Notes: generated from the sequence alone by a model not told the origin. Positions 8,334 to 17,282 are shown, counted from the stretch's first letter. The stretch: 64,000 nucleotides of DNA from Litorisediminicola beolgyonensis (GCF_042679605.1 NZ_JBHTMU010000022.1:1-64000); one strand, 5' to 3'. Numbers and translations: made by a program.

Positions 8334-9505
8334 GTGTCATCCCCGCCATCGCCGGGTTTGCCAACGACCTGACCGAGATCCGGCATGACCTGCACGCCCA
8401 TCCCGAGCTCGGCTTCGAGGAGACGCGGACCTCGGCCAAGGTCGCCGAGGCCCTGGAGAGCTACGGCGTCGACGAGATCCATCGCGGTCTCGGCGGCACC
8501 GGCGTGGTGGCGCTGATCCACGGCAAGGCCGAGGGCAACCGCCGCGTCGGACTGCGCGCCGACATGGACGCGCTGCCCATCGACGAGGCCTCGGGCGTGG
8601 ATTTTTCCTCGACCCATCCCGGCAAGATGCATGCCTGCGGGCATGACGGACATACGACCATGCTTCTGGGCGCGGCGCGCTACCTCGCAGCGACGCGGGA
8701 ATTCGCGGGCACCGCGGTCCTGATCTTCCAACCCGCCGAAGAGGGCTTGGGCGGCGCACGGCAGATGATTGCGGACGGGCTCTTCGAGCAGTTCCCGGTC
8801 GACGAGTGCTACGGGATGCACAACATGCCCAACGGCCGCCCGGGCGAGGCGATGGTGACGCCGGGACCGGCGATGGCGGGCGCGTCCTTCTTCGACATCA
8901 CCGTGCGCGGAACCGGCAGCCACGCGGCGATGCCGCACCAGTCGAAAGACCCGATTGTCATCGGCACCGCGCTCGTCCAGCAGCTCCAAAGCGTGGTCAG
9001 CCGCAACACGCCGCCGACGAAGCCCATCGTCCTGTCGGTCACCAAGTTCCAGGCGGGCACCGCCTATAACGTCGTCCCGGCCACCGCCACGATCGCCGGG
9101 ACCATCCGCTATTTCCACGAGGACGTGATCGCGATGGCCGAGGCGCGGATGAAGGAGCTCTGCTCGGGCCTTGCCGCGGCCTACGGGATCGAGATCGAGT
9201 GCGAGACGCGCAATGTCTTCGACGTGCTGATGAACGATCCCGCGCTCTCCGAGGAATATGTCGCCGCCGCCGCCGATATCGTCGGCCCGGACCACGCGCG
9301 GATCACCGACGAGCAGATGACCGGATCGGAGGATTTCGCCGACATGCTGAAGCAGGTGCCCGGCGCCTATATCCGCGTCGGCCATGCCGGCACCGTGCCG
9401 CTCCACAATCCGGGCTTCGTTCTCGACGACGCGATCCTTCCCGTCGGCGCCTCGATCTATGCCCGCATCGTCGAACGCCGTCTGCCGCTGGCGGGGGCTG
9501 ACTGA
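8330..9505 (+). CDS. M20-family amidohydrolase (hippurate/N-acyl amino acid hydrolase-like)
   Basis: A 391-residue member of the M20D aminoacylase branch. Metal-binding and catalytic motifs are visible in order: HAHPELGFEE, HACGHDGHTTMLLGAA (residues about 100-115), QPAEEG, and the C-terminal GSEDFADML. The middle part holds the dimerisation domain. Such enzymes remove acyl or aryl groups from amino acids, or cleave amide-linked conjugates, in the cytoplasm. The ATG overlaps the ATPase stop codon (ATGA), tying it to the transporter operon and suggesting that it works on the imported compound. Confidence 0.88.
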   Translation: MSVIPAIAGFANDLTEIRHDLHAHPELGFEETRTSAKVAEALESYGVDEIHRGLGGTGVVALIHGKAEGNRRVGLRADMDALPIDEASGVDFSSTHPGKMHACGHDGHTTMLLGAARYLAATREFAGTAVLIFQPAEEGLGGARQMIADGLFEQFPVDECYGMHNMPNGRPGEAMVTPGPAMAGASFFDITVRGTGSHAAMPHQSKDPIVIGTALVQQLQSVVSRNTPPTKPIVLSVTKFQAGTAYNVVPATATIAGTIRYFHEDVIAMAEARMKELCSGLAAAYGIEIECETRNVFDVLMNDPALSEEYVAAAADIVGPDHARITDEQMTGSEDFADMLKQVPGAYIRVGHAGTVPLHNPGFVLDDAILPVGASIYARIVERRLPLAGAD

Positions 9506-9582
9506 ACCGGCGGCTCGTCCGCAAATCGACACGACAAGACCCCGGACCGCGCTGCTCGTCCGGGACCAATAGGAGACTGCCC

Positions 9583-10725
9583 ATGACCGCCGACCCGCTT
9601 TCGCTGCCCTTCGACACCGAGGAGATGCTCCACGGCCTCCGCCCCTGGATCGAGACCGAGAGCCCGACCTTCGACGCAGCGGCCGTCAACCGGATGATGG
9701 ATGTCGCGCATTACGATCTCGCCGCACTCGGCGCCCGGACCGAGCGTATCCCGGGCCGGATGGGGCTGGGCGACAGCCTGCGCGCCGAGATCCCGCATCC
9801 CCGTCAGGGCGAGGGCGGCATTCTCCTTCTCGGCCATCTCGATACCGTGCATCCGCTCGGCACGCTCAAGGTGCTGCCGTTCCGCCGCGAGGGCGGGATT
9901 TGCTACGGGCCCGGTCTCATGGACATGAAGGGCGGCAACTACGTCTATCTCGACGCGATCCGCAAAATTCTCGCCGCCGGGATCGAGACGCCCCTGCCGA
10001 TCACCGTGCTCTTCACGCCGGACGAGGAGATCGGCACGCCCGCGACGCGCGACCTGATCGAGACCGAGGCCAAGCGGCACAAGTACATCCTCGTTCCCGA
10101 ACCGGCGCGTCCCGATGGCGGCGCGGTGATCGGCCGCTACGCGATCGCGCGGTTCAACCTTCAGACACGGGGCCGCCCCAGCCACGCGGGCTGGGCGCTC
10201 TCCGAGGGCCGCTCGGCCATCGCGGCGATGGCGCGCAAGGTCGCCGAGATCGAAGGCATGACGGGCGAGGACATCACCTTTTCGGTGGGCGTCTTCAACG
10301 CGGGCACATGGGTGAACTGCGTCTCCTCGGTCTGCGATGCCGAGGTGCTGAGCATGGCCAAGACCCAGGAGCTTCTGGACGAGGGCGTGGCGAAGATGCT
10401 GGCGCTGGGCACCGATGAGGGCGACGTGGTGCTCGAGGTGAAGCGCGGCGTGACCCGCCCGATCTGGGAGCCGGATCAGCCGGGCACGATGGCGCTCTTC
10501 GACATGGCCAAGGACATCTGCAAGGAGCTTGGCTTCGACCTGTCCGCCGCCTCCGCGGGCGGCGGGTCGGACGGCAATTTCACCGGCGCGCTCGGCCTGC
10601 CGACGCTCGATTCCATCGGCGTCCGCGGGCAGGGGCTGCACACGCTGGGCGAGCATATCGAGATCGACAGCCTGGTCGAACGCGCGCGCCTCGCGGCCGG
10701 TCTCTACTGCCGTTTGGGCGCCTGA
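9583..10725 (+). CDS. M20-family peptidase (glutamate carboxypeptidase-like)
   Basis: A 380-residue zinc peptidase of the M20A/carboxypeptidase G2 type. The motifs are GHLDTVHPLGT, GPGLMDMKGGN, the catalytic TPDEEIGTPATR, EPARPDGG, and the C-terminal LGLPTLDSIGVRGQGLHT carrying the last metal ligand. Family members cleave C-terminal glutamate or similar residues from folates and peptides. An AGGAG site precedes the ATG. It closes the M81/ABC/M20 operon. A hairpin with no T-run (10749-10768) follows. Confidence 0.87.
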   Translation: MTADPLSLPFDTEEMLHGLRPWIETESPTFDAAAVNRMMDVAHYDLAALGARTERIPGRMGLGDSLRAEIPHPRQGEGGILLLGHLDTVHPLGTLKVLPFRREGGICYGPGLMDMKGGNYVYLDAIRKILAAGIETPLPITVLFTPDEEIGTPATRDLIETEAKRHKYILVPEPARPDGGAVIGRYAIARFNLQTRGRPSHAGWALSEGRSAIAAMARKVAEIEGMTGEDITFSVGVFNAGTWVNCVSSVCDAEVLSMAKTQELLDEGVAKMLALGTDEGDVVLEVKRGVTRPIWEPDQPGTMALFDMAKDICKELGFDLSAASAGGGSDGNFTGALGLPTLDSIGVRGQGLHTLGEHIEIDSLVERARLAAGLYCRLGA

Positions 10726-10993
10726 TCTTGGTGCCCCGGCGCTGACGGGAGCGGGCTGACGCCCGCTCTGACGGCATCGGCGAAACAGGAAGACAAGCGT
10801 TTCGTTTGAAGCGGCGCTTCGGCGCGCGCGTGGGCGCGCGTGCGGTTGCGCGCGCACTCTCAGATGGCTTGGCGGGCTCTATGCGCGGAAAATCGTGTTA
10901 AGCTGATTAAGAATTTTGATTCCCCGGTGCGCGCCATGCGTGCCGCTTTCACCACCAAGCACCTAACCACAAAAAACTTTTCAGGGAGGGATC

Positions 10994-11446
10994 ATGACAA
11001 AGGTCATGTTGAACGGCTCCGAAATGGAGTTCACCGAAACGTCCGACATGCCGCTTCTCTGGGCCATCCGCGACATCGCGGGGCTGCCTGGAACGAAATA
11101 CGGCTGCGGCGCCGGGCTCTGCGGGTCCTGCACCGTGCATGTCGACGGCAAGGCCGAGCGCTCGTGCCAGCTCACGCTCGCGGATGTCGAGGGCAGATCG
11201 GTCACCACCATCGAGGGTCTCGACCCCAGCGGCAACCACGCCGTGCAGGTGGCCTGGCGCGATCTGAACGTGCCGCAATGCGGCTTTTGCCAGACCGGCC
11301 AGATCATGCAGGCGGCCTCGCTCCTGGCCGAGAACCCGAAGCCGACCGACGAGGAGATCCTCGCGTCGATGTCCGGCAATGTCTGCCGCTGCGGCTGCTA
11401 CCAGCGCATCGTCGCGGCGGTCCGCCTTGCGAGCACGGGGAGCTGA
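10994..11446 (+). CDS. iorA: Isoquinoline 1-oxidoreductase alpha-type [2Fe-2S] subunit
   Basis: A 150-residue iron-sulfur subunit of a xanthine-oxidase-family hydroxylase. The N-terminal plant-type ferredoxin domain has CGAGLCGSC followed by a fourth Cys in AERSC. The C-terminal helical domain holds the second cluster (CGFCQTGQ and CRCGCYQRI). It passes electrons from the molybdenum centre in the next gene's product to an external acceptor. A GGGAGGG site lies just upstream. The IorA name fits best, but related aldehyde dehydrogenases share this layout. Confidence 0.85.
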   Translation: MTKVMLNGSEMEFTETSDMPLLWAIRDIAGLPGTKYGCGAGLCGSCTVHVDGKAERSCQLTLADVEGRSVTTIEGLDPSGNHAVQVAWRDLNVPQCGFCQTGQIMQAASLLAENPKPTDEEILASMSGNVCRCGCYQRIVAAVRLASTGS

Positions 11447-11449
11447 GCC

Positions 11450-13750
11450 ATGCTGAAATATCTTGAACCGCTGACCGAAACGGTCTCCGACACCGTGCGC
11501 CTCGCCAAGGTCTCTCGCCGGGGGTTCCTCGGCACCACCGGCGCCTTCGCGCTGGCCGCCTACGCGATGCCCGCGCGCGCCTTCGACGTCTACGCGACCG
11601 GGGCGACGGGTATGCCCAACGGCGTCGTCGACGATCCGCTCGTCTTCGTCTCCATCGATGCCGACGGCACCGTGACGCTGATCGCCCACCGCTCCGAGAT
11701 GGGCACCGGCAGCCGCACCTCGCTGCCCATGGTCATGGCCGACGAGATGGAGGCCGACTGGGACCGCGTGACCATCGTCCAGGCGCCGGGCGACGAGCCG
11801 ACTTACGGCAACCAGGACACCGACGGATCGCGCTCGATGCGCCACCACATCCAGGCGGCGCGCAAGATCGGCGGATCGGTCCGCACGATGCTGGCCCGCG
11901 CCGCGGCTGCCGAATGGGGCGTCGAGCCCGACCAGGTCACCGTCGAGATGCACGAGGTCAAGGGCCCCGCGGGGCAGGTCATGGGCTTCGGCGATCTGGC
12001 CGAGGCCGCCATGGCGCAGCCCGTCCCGGAGCACGACGAGATAACCTACAAGACCGAGGACCAGTTCCGCTACATCGGCAAGGGCGAGGTCCAGATCACC
12101 GACCTGCGTGACATCACGACGGGCACAGCCGTCTACGGCGCCGACGTGGTGCTCGACGGGATGAAGGTTGCGGTGATCGCCCGTCCGCCCGTCGTCGGGG
12201 GCAAGGCTGCCTCGTATGATGCGACCGACGCGCTTGCGGTTCCGGGCGTCGAGAGCGTGCATGAGCTGCCCTATGGCGGGCTGGCGCAGAAATTCGCGCC
12301 GCTCGGCGGAATCGCGGTCGTCGCGACCAACACCTTTGCCGCGATGAAGGGCCGCGATGCGCTTAGTATCGAATGGGAGGCCGGCGAGCACGGCTCGTAT
12401 AATTCCGAGCCCTACATGGAAGAGATGATCGCCACCTCCGAAAGCCCGGGCACGCCCGCGCGGACGCAGGGCGATGTCGACGCGGCGATGGCAGGCGCGG
12501 CGCGGACCTTCACGCGGACCTATACGCAGAACCACATGGCGCATATCCCGATGGAGCCACCGGCGGCGATCGCCAACCATACCGGCGACACGCTCGAGAT
12601 CTGGGCGCCGGTCCAGAGCCCCTATACCACTCGCACCGATACCGCGAAGGCGCTGGGCATGGACCCCGCGCAGGTGACGGTGAACGTGACGCTTCTGGGC
12701 GGCGGGTTCGGGCGGAAATCCAAGGCCGATTTCGTGACCGAGGCGGCGCTTCTGTCGAAAGAGGTCGGCGCGCCGGTGCGTGTGCAATGGACGCGCGAGG
12801 ATGACATCCGGCACTCCTTCTACCACACGACCTCGGCCGAACGGATCGAGGTGGCGCTCGACGACGAGGACAAGGTGACGGGCTGGCTCCACCGCTCGGT
12901 GGCGCCGTCGATCCTGACGACCTTCGCGCCGGACGAGGGCCATGTCATGCCGCTCGAACAGGCGATGGGAATGACCGACGTGCCCTTCGACATCGCCAAT
13001 ATCCGCTGCGAAAGCGGCAAGGCCTTCGCGCATACGCGGATCGGCTGGTTCCGGGCGGTGTCGAACATTCCCCATGCCTGGGCCATCGGCTCTTTCGTCG
13101 GCGAACTGGCCGAGGAGTTGGGCCGGGACCAGAAACAGATGTGGCTCGACCTGATCGGCGCGCCGCGCCAGCTTGACCCGGTGGCCGCGGGGCTGCCCGA
13201 GAAGTTCTGGAACTATGGCGAGCCGATGGAGGAGTTCCCGATCGACACCGGGCGCCTTGCCCATGTGCTGAACGTCGCCGCCGACGGCATCGGCTACGGC
13301 CAGGAGCTGCCCGAGGGCGAGGGCATCGGCCTCGCCGTGCATCGCAGCTTCGTCTCCTATGTCGCCTGCGCGGCCAAGGTGAAGCTGGTGGAGGGCCGCA
13401 TCACCGTGCCCGAGATGCATCTTGCCATCGATTGCGGCTTCGCGGCCAACCCCGAGCGCATCGAAAGCCAGATGCAGGGCGCGGCGGTGATGGGCATGAC
13501 CGTGGCGCTGCATTCCGGGATCACCTTCCAGGATGGCGCGGTCGTGCAGTCGAACTTCTACGACTACGATGTCGTGCGGTCGGACAACTTCCCGACCGTG
13601 GTCACCCATATCGTGCCGCACCCGTTCTCGGTTCACGCCACCGGCGTCGGCGAGCCAGGCGTGCCGCCGGTGTCACCGGCCATCGCCAACGCGCTCTTCG
13701 CCGCCACGGGCGAGCGCCGCAGGCACCTGCCCATGGGCACGGAGGCCTGA
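11450..13750 (+). CDS. iorB: Isoquinoline 1-oxidoreductase beta-type molybdopterin subunit
   Basis: A 766-residue molybdenum-cofactor-binding subunit of the xanthine dehydrogenase superfamily. A Tat-like start (SRRGFLGTTGAFALAAYAMPARA) implies export to the periplasm together with its small partner. Visible motifs are GGGFGRKSKADFV (cofactor contact) and the C-terminal VGEPGVPPVSPAIANAL, whose Glu is the catalytic base of this family. The gene starts 3 bases after iorA. Members oxidise N-heterocycles or aldehydes; the true substrate is unknown. The cytochrome c partner that often accompanies such pairs is not present next to it. A strong terminator follows. Confidence 0.87.
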   Translation: MLKYLEPLTETVSDTVRLAKVSRRGFLGTTGAFALAAYAMPARAFDVYATGATGMPNGVVDDPLVFVSIDADGTVTLIAHRSEMGTGSRTSLPMVMADEMEADWDRVTIVQAPGDEPTYGNQDTDGSRSMRHHIQAARKIGGSVRTMLARAAAAEWGVEPDQVTVEMHEVKGPAGQVMGFGDLAEAAMAQPVPEHDEITYKTEDQFRYIGKGEVQITDLRDITTGTAVYGADVVLDGMKVAVIARPPVVGGKAASYDATDALAVPGVESVHELPYGGLAQKFAPLGGIAVVATNTFAAMKGRDALSIEWEAGEHGSYNSEPYMEEMIATSESPGTPARTQGDVDAAMAGAARTFTRTYTQNHMAHIPMEPPAAIANHTGDTLEIWAPVQSPYTTRTDTAKALGMDPAQVTVNVTLLGGGFGRKSKADFVTEAALLSKEVGAPVRVQWTREDDIRHSFYHTTSAERIEVALDDEDKVTGWLHRSVAPSILTTFAPDEGHVMPLEQAMGMTDVPFDIANIRCESGKAFAHTRIGWFRAVSNIPHAWAIGSFVGELAEELGRDQKQMWLDLIGAPRQLDPVAAGLPEKFWNYGEPMEEFPIDTGRLAHVLNVAADGIGYGQELPEGEGIGLAVHRSFVSYVACAAKVKLVEGRITVPEMHLAIDCGFAANPERIESQMQGAAVMGMTVALHSGITFQDGAVVQSNFYDYDVVRSDNFPTVVTHIVPHPFSVHATGVGEPGVPPVSPAIANALFAATGERRRHLPMGTEA

Positions 13751-13758
13751 GGCTATCG

Positions 13759-13793
13759 GGCCCGCGCTTCCGAACCGGAGCGCGGGCCTTTTT
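13759..13793 (+). terminator. Rho-independent terminator after iorB
   Basis: A 10-bp GC stem (GGCCCGCGCT / AGCGCGGGCC) with a 10-base loop is followed by CTTTTT-type pyrimidines, 8 bases after the iorB stop codon. Confidence 0.85.
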
Positions 13794-13839
13794 CGACACA
13801 TCCGCGAGCTGTGCGGGTTGGCCGCTCTGGCGGCGTTGC

Positions 13840-13850
13840 CATGTAACATG
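13840..13850. promoter_or_regulatory. Short palindrome upstream of nsrR
   Basis: CATGT-A-ACATG is a perfect 11-bp palindrome about 86 bases before the nsrR start. NsrR sites in other bacteria have an ATG-rich dyad of similar flavour, so it may be part of an autoregulatory site. The match is short and the assignment is tentative. Confidence 0.25.
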
Positions 13851-13935
13851 CACAGGAGCCTTGACCTGCGATAAATCATGCGTGAAGTTTGAAGCGTTTC
13901 CGCATGTGGCGGCCGGTTGAACGCGCGAGGTCCCG

Positions 13936-14394
13936 ATGAATCTGTCCAAATTCACGGATTACGCGCTTCGCGTCTGCCTCTATCTCGGCGCGCATCAGGA
14001 CCGGGTCGTGCCGATCTCCGAGATCACCCGCGCCCATGGTGTGTCGCAAAGCAACCTGATGAAAGTGGTGACCCAGCTCGTCGATGGCGGGTTCCTCAAG
14101 AGCACAAGGGGCCGGTCCGGCGGGGTGAGGCTCGCCCGGCCAGCGGCGGAGATCCGGATCGGGCAGATTGCCAGGTTCATGGAGGGCGATGATCCCCTGG
14201 TCGATTGCTCAAGCTGCATCCTTGCCGGGGCCTGCGGGCTGGTCCGTGGTCTCAAGGAGGCAAAAGACGCCTTCCATCAATCGCTTGACCGGCTCAGCCT
14301 GGCCGATTCCGTACTCGCCCATCCCCGCACACTGTCGATTCTGCTCGGCGCGAGCCCCGATTCCCGGTCGGACGCCCCCGTCACGACGCCCTGA
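13936..14394 (+). CDS. nsrR: Rrf2-family regulator, NsrR type
   Basis: A 152-residue Rrf2-family protein. The N-terminal winged helix (KFTDYALRVCLYLG, then a helix-turn-helix with SQSNLMKVV) is followed by the three cysteines that hold an Fe-S cluster: C91, C94 and C100 in DCSSCILAGACGL. NsrR proteins sense nitric oxide through this cluster and repress genes for NO and nitrite metabolism. Its place directly ahead of nirBD and a nitrite channel supports the NsrR rather than the IscR reading. The promoter region contains a short palindrome at 13840. Confidence 0.85.
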   Translation: MNLSKFTDYALRVCLYLGAHQDRVVPISEITRAHGVSQSNLMKVVTQLVDGGFLKSTRGRSGGVRLARPAAEIRIGQIARFMEGDDPLVDCSSCILAGACGLVRGLKEAKDAFHQSLDRLSLADSVLAHPRTLSILLGASPDSRSDAPVTTP

Positions 14395-14828
14395 GTCGTC
14401 TTCACGCTAGTGACACGCCGGATGGGACGCGACCCGTTAGCGCGCGTGCCAAACCCGGCAAGGGCGACGCGCGCCTTTCTTCGCTCATGCCTTGGGCAAA
14501 CCCGCCGAAATCCGCGTGGACTCTGCTTAGGCGACAGGCACTCTCTGTCCGATGGCGTGAAAACGGACGCGAAGACAAAAAAGAAATTGCGCCGCTGATA
14601 CATTCCCGGATACCGCATCTTTAAGCGAGGCCCGAGCGCCTCACTCCAGCCGCAACGGCGCGGCGATTTCAGTCACATCGGCCTTGTGCCACGCAGCAAC
14701 GACGCTGCTCGACGCTCTGACAGTTCAGATCGCGGGAGAGTGCGTTGCCCCATGGCATCCGGTCCTCCCTGACAGAAACCGCCGCGGCCCGGTCCTCCCG
14801 GTTCCGCACCAACGAGCCGGAGGATGCC
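14395..14828 (+). other. Gene-free nirB leader region
   Basis: 434 bases separate nsrR from nirB. I see no convincing gene. The left half contains an A-rich patch (around 14572-14586). The right half contains a small hexaloop hairpin (14693-14708) and then two copies of CCGGTCCTCCC (14759-14769 and 14789-14799) within a structure that can close over the nirB start site. The region therefore looks like a long regulatory leader. Confidence 0.5.
14693..14708 (+). promoter_or_regulatory. Hexaloop hairpin, possible ANTAR (NasT-type) element
   Basis: GCAGC-AACGAC-GCTGC forms a 5-bp stem with a six-base loop having A at position 1 and G at position 4, the pattern recognised by ANTAR-domain antiterminators such as NasT. 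Only one such hairpin is clear; the usual second hairpin and a T-rich terminator are not evident, so confidence is low. Confidence 0.25.
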
Positions 14829-14831
14829 ATG
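14751..14831 (+). promoter_or_regulatory. nirB leader hairpin masking the start codon
   Basis: CATGGCATCC (14751-14760) is the exact reverse complement of GGATGCCATG (14822-14831), which contains part of the Shine-Dalgarno sequence and the whole nirB start codon. In the loop, two TCCTCC segments (14763-14768 and 14793-14798) can each pair with GGAGGA (14819-14824). The leader can thus fold into alternative structures that hide the ribosome binding site. Confidence 0.5.
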
Positions 14832-17282
14832 ACACGGCAGAAGCTCATCATCATCGGCAACGGCATGGCGCCTGGGCGCATGCTCGAGCACCTGTTCGAG
14901 GCGAACGCCGCCTTCGACGTCACGATCTTCAACGCCGAACCGCGGGTCAATTACGACCGCATCATGCTGTCGCCGGTCCTGTCGGGCGAGAAGCGCTTCG
15001 AGGACATCGTCATCCATGACGACGCCTGGTACGCCCGGAACAAGGTGACCCTCCATCGCGGCGAAAAGGTCGTCGCCGTGGACCGCGCGGCCAGGACCGT
15101 GACCGGGGCCAGCGGGATCACCGCCCGCTACGACAAGCTCGTCTTCGCCACCGGCTCGTCGCCCTTCATCATCCCGGTTCCCGGCCACGATCTTCCCGGC
15201 GTCGTCGCCTATCGCGATCTCGACGATGTCGCGGCGATGACCGCGGCGGCGGCAAAGGGGGGCAGGGCGGTCGTGATCGGCGGCGGCCTCCTGGGGCTCG
15301 AAGCCGCGGCGGGGCTCAAGGCGCAGGGCATGGACGTCACCGTGCTGCACCTGATGCCGACCCTGATGGAGCGCCAGCTCGACGCCGCGGCCGGATACCT
15401 CCTGCAGGCCGAGCTCGAACGGCGCGGGGTCGAGGTGCGCTGCGGTGCGAACACCAAGGCCATCCTCGGAGACACCGCCGTCGAGGCGGTCGAGCTCGAG
15501 GACGGAACCTGGATCGACGCCGCGCTGGTGGTCATGGCCGTGGGCATCCGCCCGAGCATCGCGCTCGCTGAGGAGGCAGGGCTCGAGACCGGTCGCGGGA
15601 TCGTCACCGATGGTGCGATGCGGACCTCGGACCCGGATATCCTGTCGGTCGGCGAATGCACCGAGGTGGATGGCCGGGTCTACGGGCTTGTGGCGCCGCT
15701 CTACCAGATGGCCCGGGTCGCGGCGGCGACGCTGACGGGGGCCGAGGCACGCTTCGCCCATGCGGAGACACCGACCAAGCTGAAGGTCACCGGGATCAAT
15801 CTCTATTCCGTGGGCGATTTCTCGGACGGCCCCGACCGCGAAGACGTGGTGCTGCGCGATGCGGCGCGCGGCAGCTATCGCCGCGTCGTCCTGCAGGGCA
15901 ACAGGGTCATGGGCGCCGTGCTCTATGGCGATGTCGCCGACGGCGCCTGGTATAACGAGCTCCTGAAATCCGGCGAGGATGTCAGCGCCTGTCGCGATAC
16001 GCTGATCTTCGGGCAGGCCTATCAGGGCGGCACCGCCTCCGACCCGCTCGCGGCGGTTGCCAACCTCTCCGACGACGCCGAGATCTGCGGCTGCAACGGC
16101 GTCTGCAAGGGCCGGATCGTCAAGGCGATCATCGAAAAGGGCCTGACCTCGCTGTCCGAGGTCCGGGCGCAGACCAAGGCCAGCGCGTCCTGCGGGACCT
16201 GCTCGGGGCTCGTGGAGGGCGTGCTGGCGCTGACGCTCGGCGACGGGTTCGAGAAAAAGGCCGAGGGCATGTGCGGCTGCACCGATCTCGGCCATGGCGA
16301 GGTGCGCCGCCTGATCAAGGCCAAGGGCCTGAAATCCATCCCCGCGGTCATGCAGGAGCTGGAGTGGACAACCGCCCAGGGCTGCGCCAAGTGCCGCCCC
16401 GCGCTGAACTACTACCTGCTGAGCGACTGGCCCGGCGTGTATGTCGACGACCAGCAGAGCCGGTTCATCAACGAGCGCGTCCACGCCAATATCCAGAAGG
16501 ACGGGACCTATTCGGTCGTGCCGCGGATGTGGGGCGGCATGACCTCGTCGGACGAGCTGCGCGCCATCGCCGATGTGGTCGACAAGTTCGCGATCCCGGA
16601 CGTCAAGGTGACCGGCGGCCAGCGGATCGACCTTCTGGGGGTGCGCAAGGAGGATCTGCCCGCGGTCTGGGCCGACCTGAACGCCGCCGGTCTGGTCTCG
16701 GGGCATGCCTATGCCAAGGGTCTTCGGACCGTGAAGACCTGCGTCGGCTCGACCTGGTGCCGGTTCGGCACACAGGATTCCACCGGGCTCGGCATCAAGC
16801 TCGAGAAATTCCTTTGGGGCTCCTGGACCCCGGCCAAGGTCAAGCTCGCGGTCTCGGGCTGCCCGCGCAACTGCGCCGAGGCGACCTGCAAGGATATCGG
16901 TGTCGTCTGCGTCGAGAGCGGCTTCGAGATCGTCTATGGCGGCGCGGCGGGCCTGCACATCCTGGGCACGACCTCGCTCGGGCTGGTGAAGACCGAAGAG
17001 GAGGTGATCGAGCTCTGCGGCGCGCTCACCCAGATGTATCGCGAGCAGGGCTTCTATCTCGAACGCATTTACAAATGGGCGGCGCGGGTCGGCTACGACA
17101 CCGTGAAGGCGGCGGTCTTCGACGATCTCGACCAGCGCCGCGCCCATTACGACCGCTTCGTCCTCTCCCAGACCTTCAGCCAGACCGACCCCTGGTCCGA
17201 GCGCGTCTCGGGCGTGGACAAGCACGAGTTCAAACCGATGGCCGTCCTCGGCGCGCCGATGGCGATGGAGCCCGCAGAATGA
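14829..17282 (+). CDS. nirB: Assimilatory nitrite reductase, large subunit
   Basis: An 817-residue NAD(P)H-dependent siroheme nitrite reductase that reduces nitrite to ammonium in the cytoplasm. Domains in order: an FAD/NAD oxidoreductase (IIIGNGMAPGRMLEHL at the start; VIGGGLLGLEAA near 155); a BFD-like [2Fe-2S] domain (CGCNGVCKG near 420 and SCGTC near 455); ferredoxin-like nitrite/sulfite reductase half domains; and the 4Fe-4S/siroheme core with C638, C644, C678 and C682 (CVGSTWC; SGCPRNC). The start at 14829 follows CCGGAGGA; an ATG at 14745 lies inside the leader. It overlaps nirD by 4 bases. Confidence 0.96.
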   Translation: MTRQKLIIIGNGMAPGRMLEHLFEANAAFDVTIFNAEPRVNYDRIMLSPVLSGEKRFEDIVIHDDAWYARNKVTLHRGEKVVAVDRAARTVTGASGITARYDKLVFATGSSPFIIPVPGHDLPGVVAYRDLDDVAAMTAAAAKGGRAVVIGGGLLGLEAAAGLKAQGMDVTVLHLMPTLMERQLDAAAGYLLQAELERRGVEVRCGANTKAILGDTAVEAVELEDGTWIDAALVVMAVGIRPSIALAEEAGLETGRGIVTDGAMRTSDPDILSVGECTEVDGRVYGLVAPLYQMARVAAATLTGAEARFAHAETPTKLKVTGINLYSVGDFSDGPDREDVVLRDAARGSYRRVVLQGNRVMGAVLYGDVADGAWYNELLKSGEDVSACRDTLIFGQAYQGGTASDPLAAVANLSDDAEICGCNGVCKGRIVKAIIEKGLTSLSEVRAQTKASASCGTCSGLVEGVLALTLGDGFEKKAEGMCGCTDLGHGEVRRLIKAKGLKSIPAVMQELEWTTAQGCAKCRPALNYYLLSDWPGVYVDDQQSRFINERVHANIQKDGTYSVVPRMWGGMTSSDELRAIADVVDKFAIPDVKVTGGQRIDLLGVRKEDLPAVWADLNAAGLVSGHAYAKGLRTVKTCVGSTWCRFGTQDSTGLGIKLEKFLWGSWTPAKVKLAVSGCPRNCAEATCKDIGVVCVESGFEIVYGGAAGLHILGTTSLGLVKTEEEVIELCGALTQMYREQGFYLERIYKWAARVGYDTVKAAVFDDLDQRRAHYDRFVLSQTFSQTDPWSERVSGVDKHEFKPMAVLGAPMAMEPAE

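Noticed and set aside
10749..10768. Hairpin GAGCGGGC-TGAC-GCCCGCTC as a terminator after the M20 peptidase gene
   Set aside because: It has an 8-bp stem but no T-run on either strand. It may still slow transcription, but I do not call it a terminator.
14410..14598. A 62-codon open frame in the nirB leader
   Set aside because: The composition is Arg/Pro-rich with no recognisable domain and no convincing ribosome site; the region is better explained as a regulatory leader.
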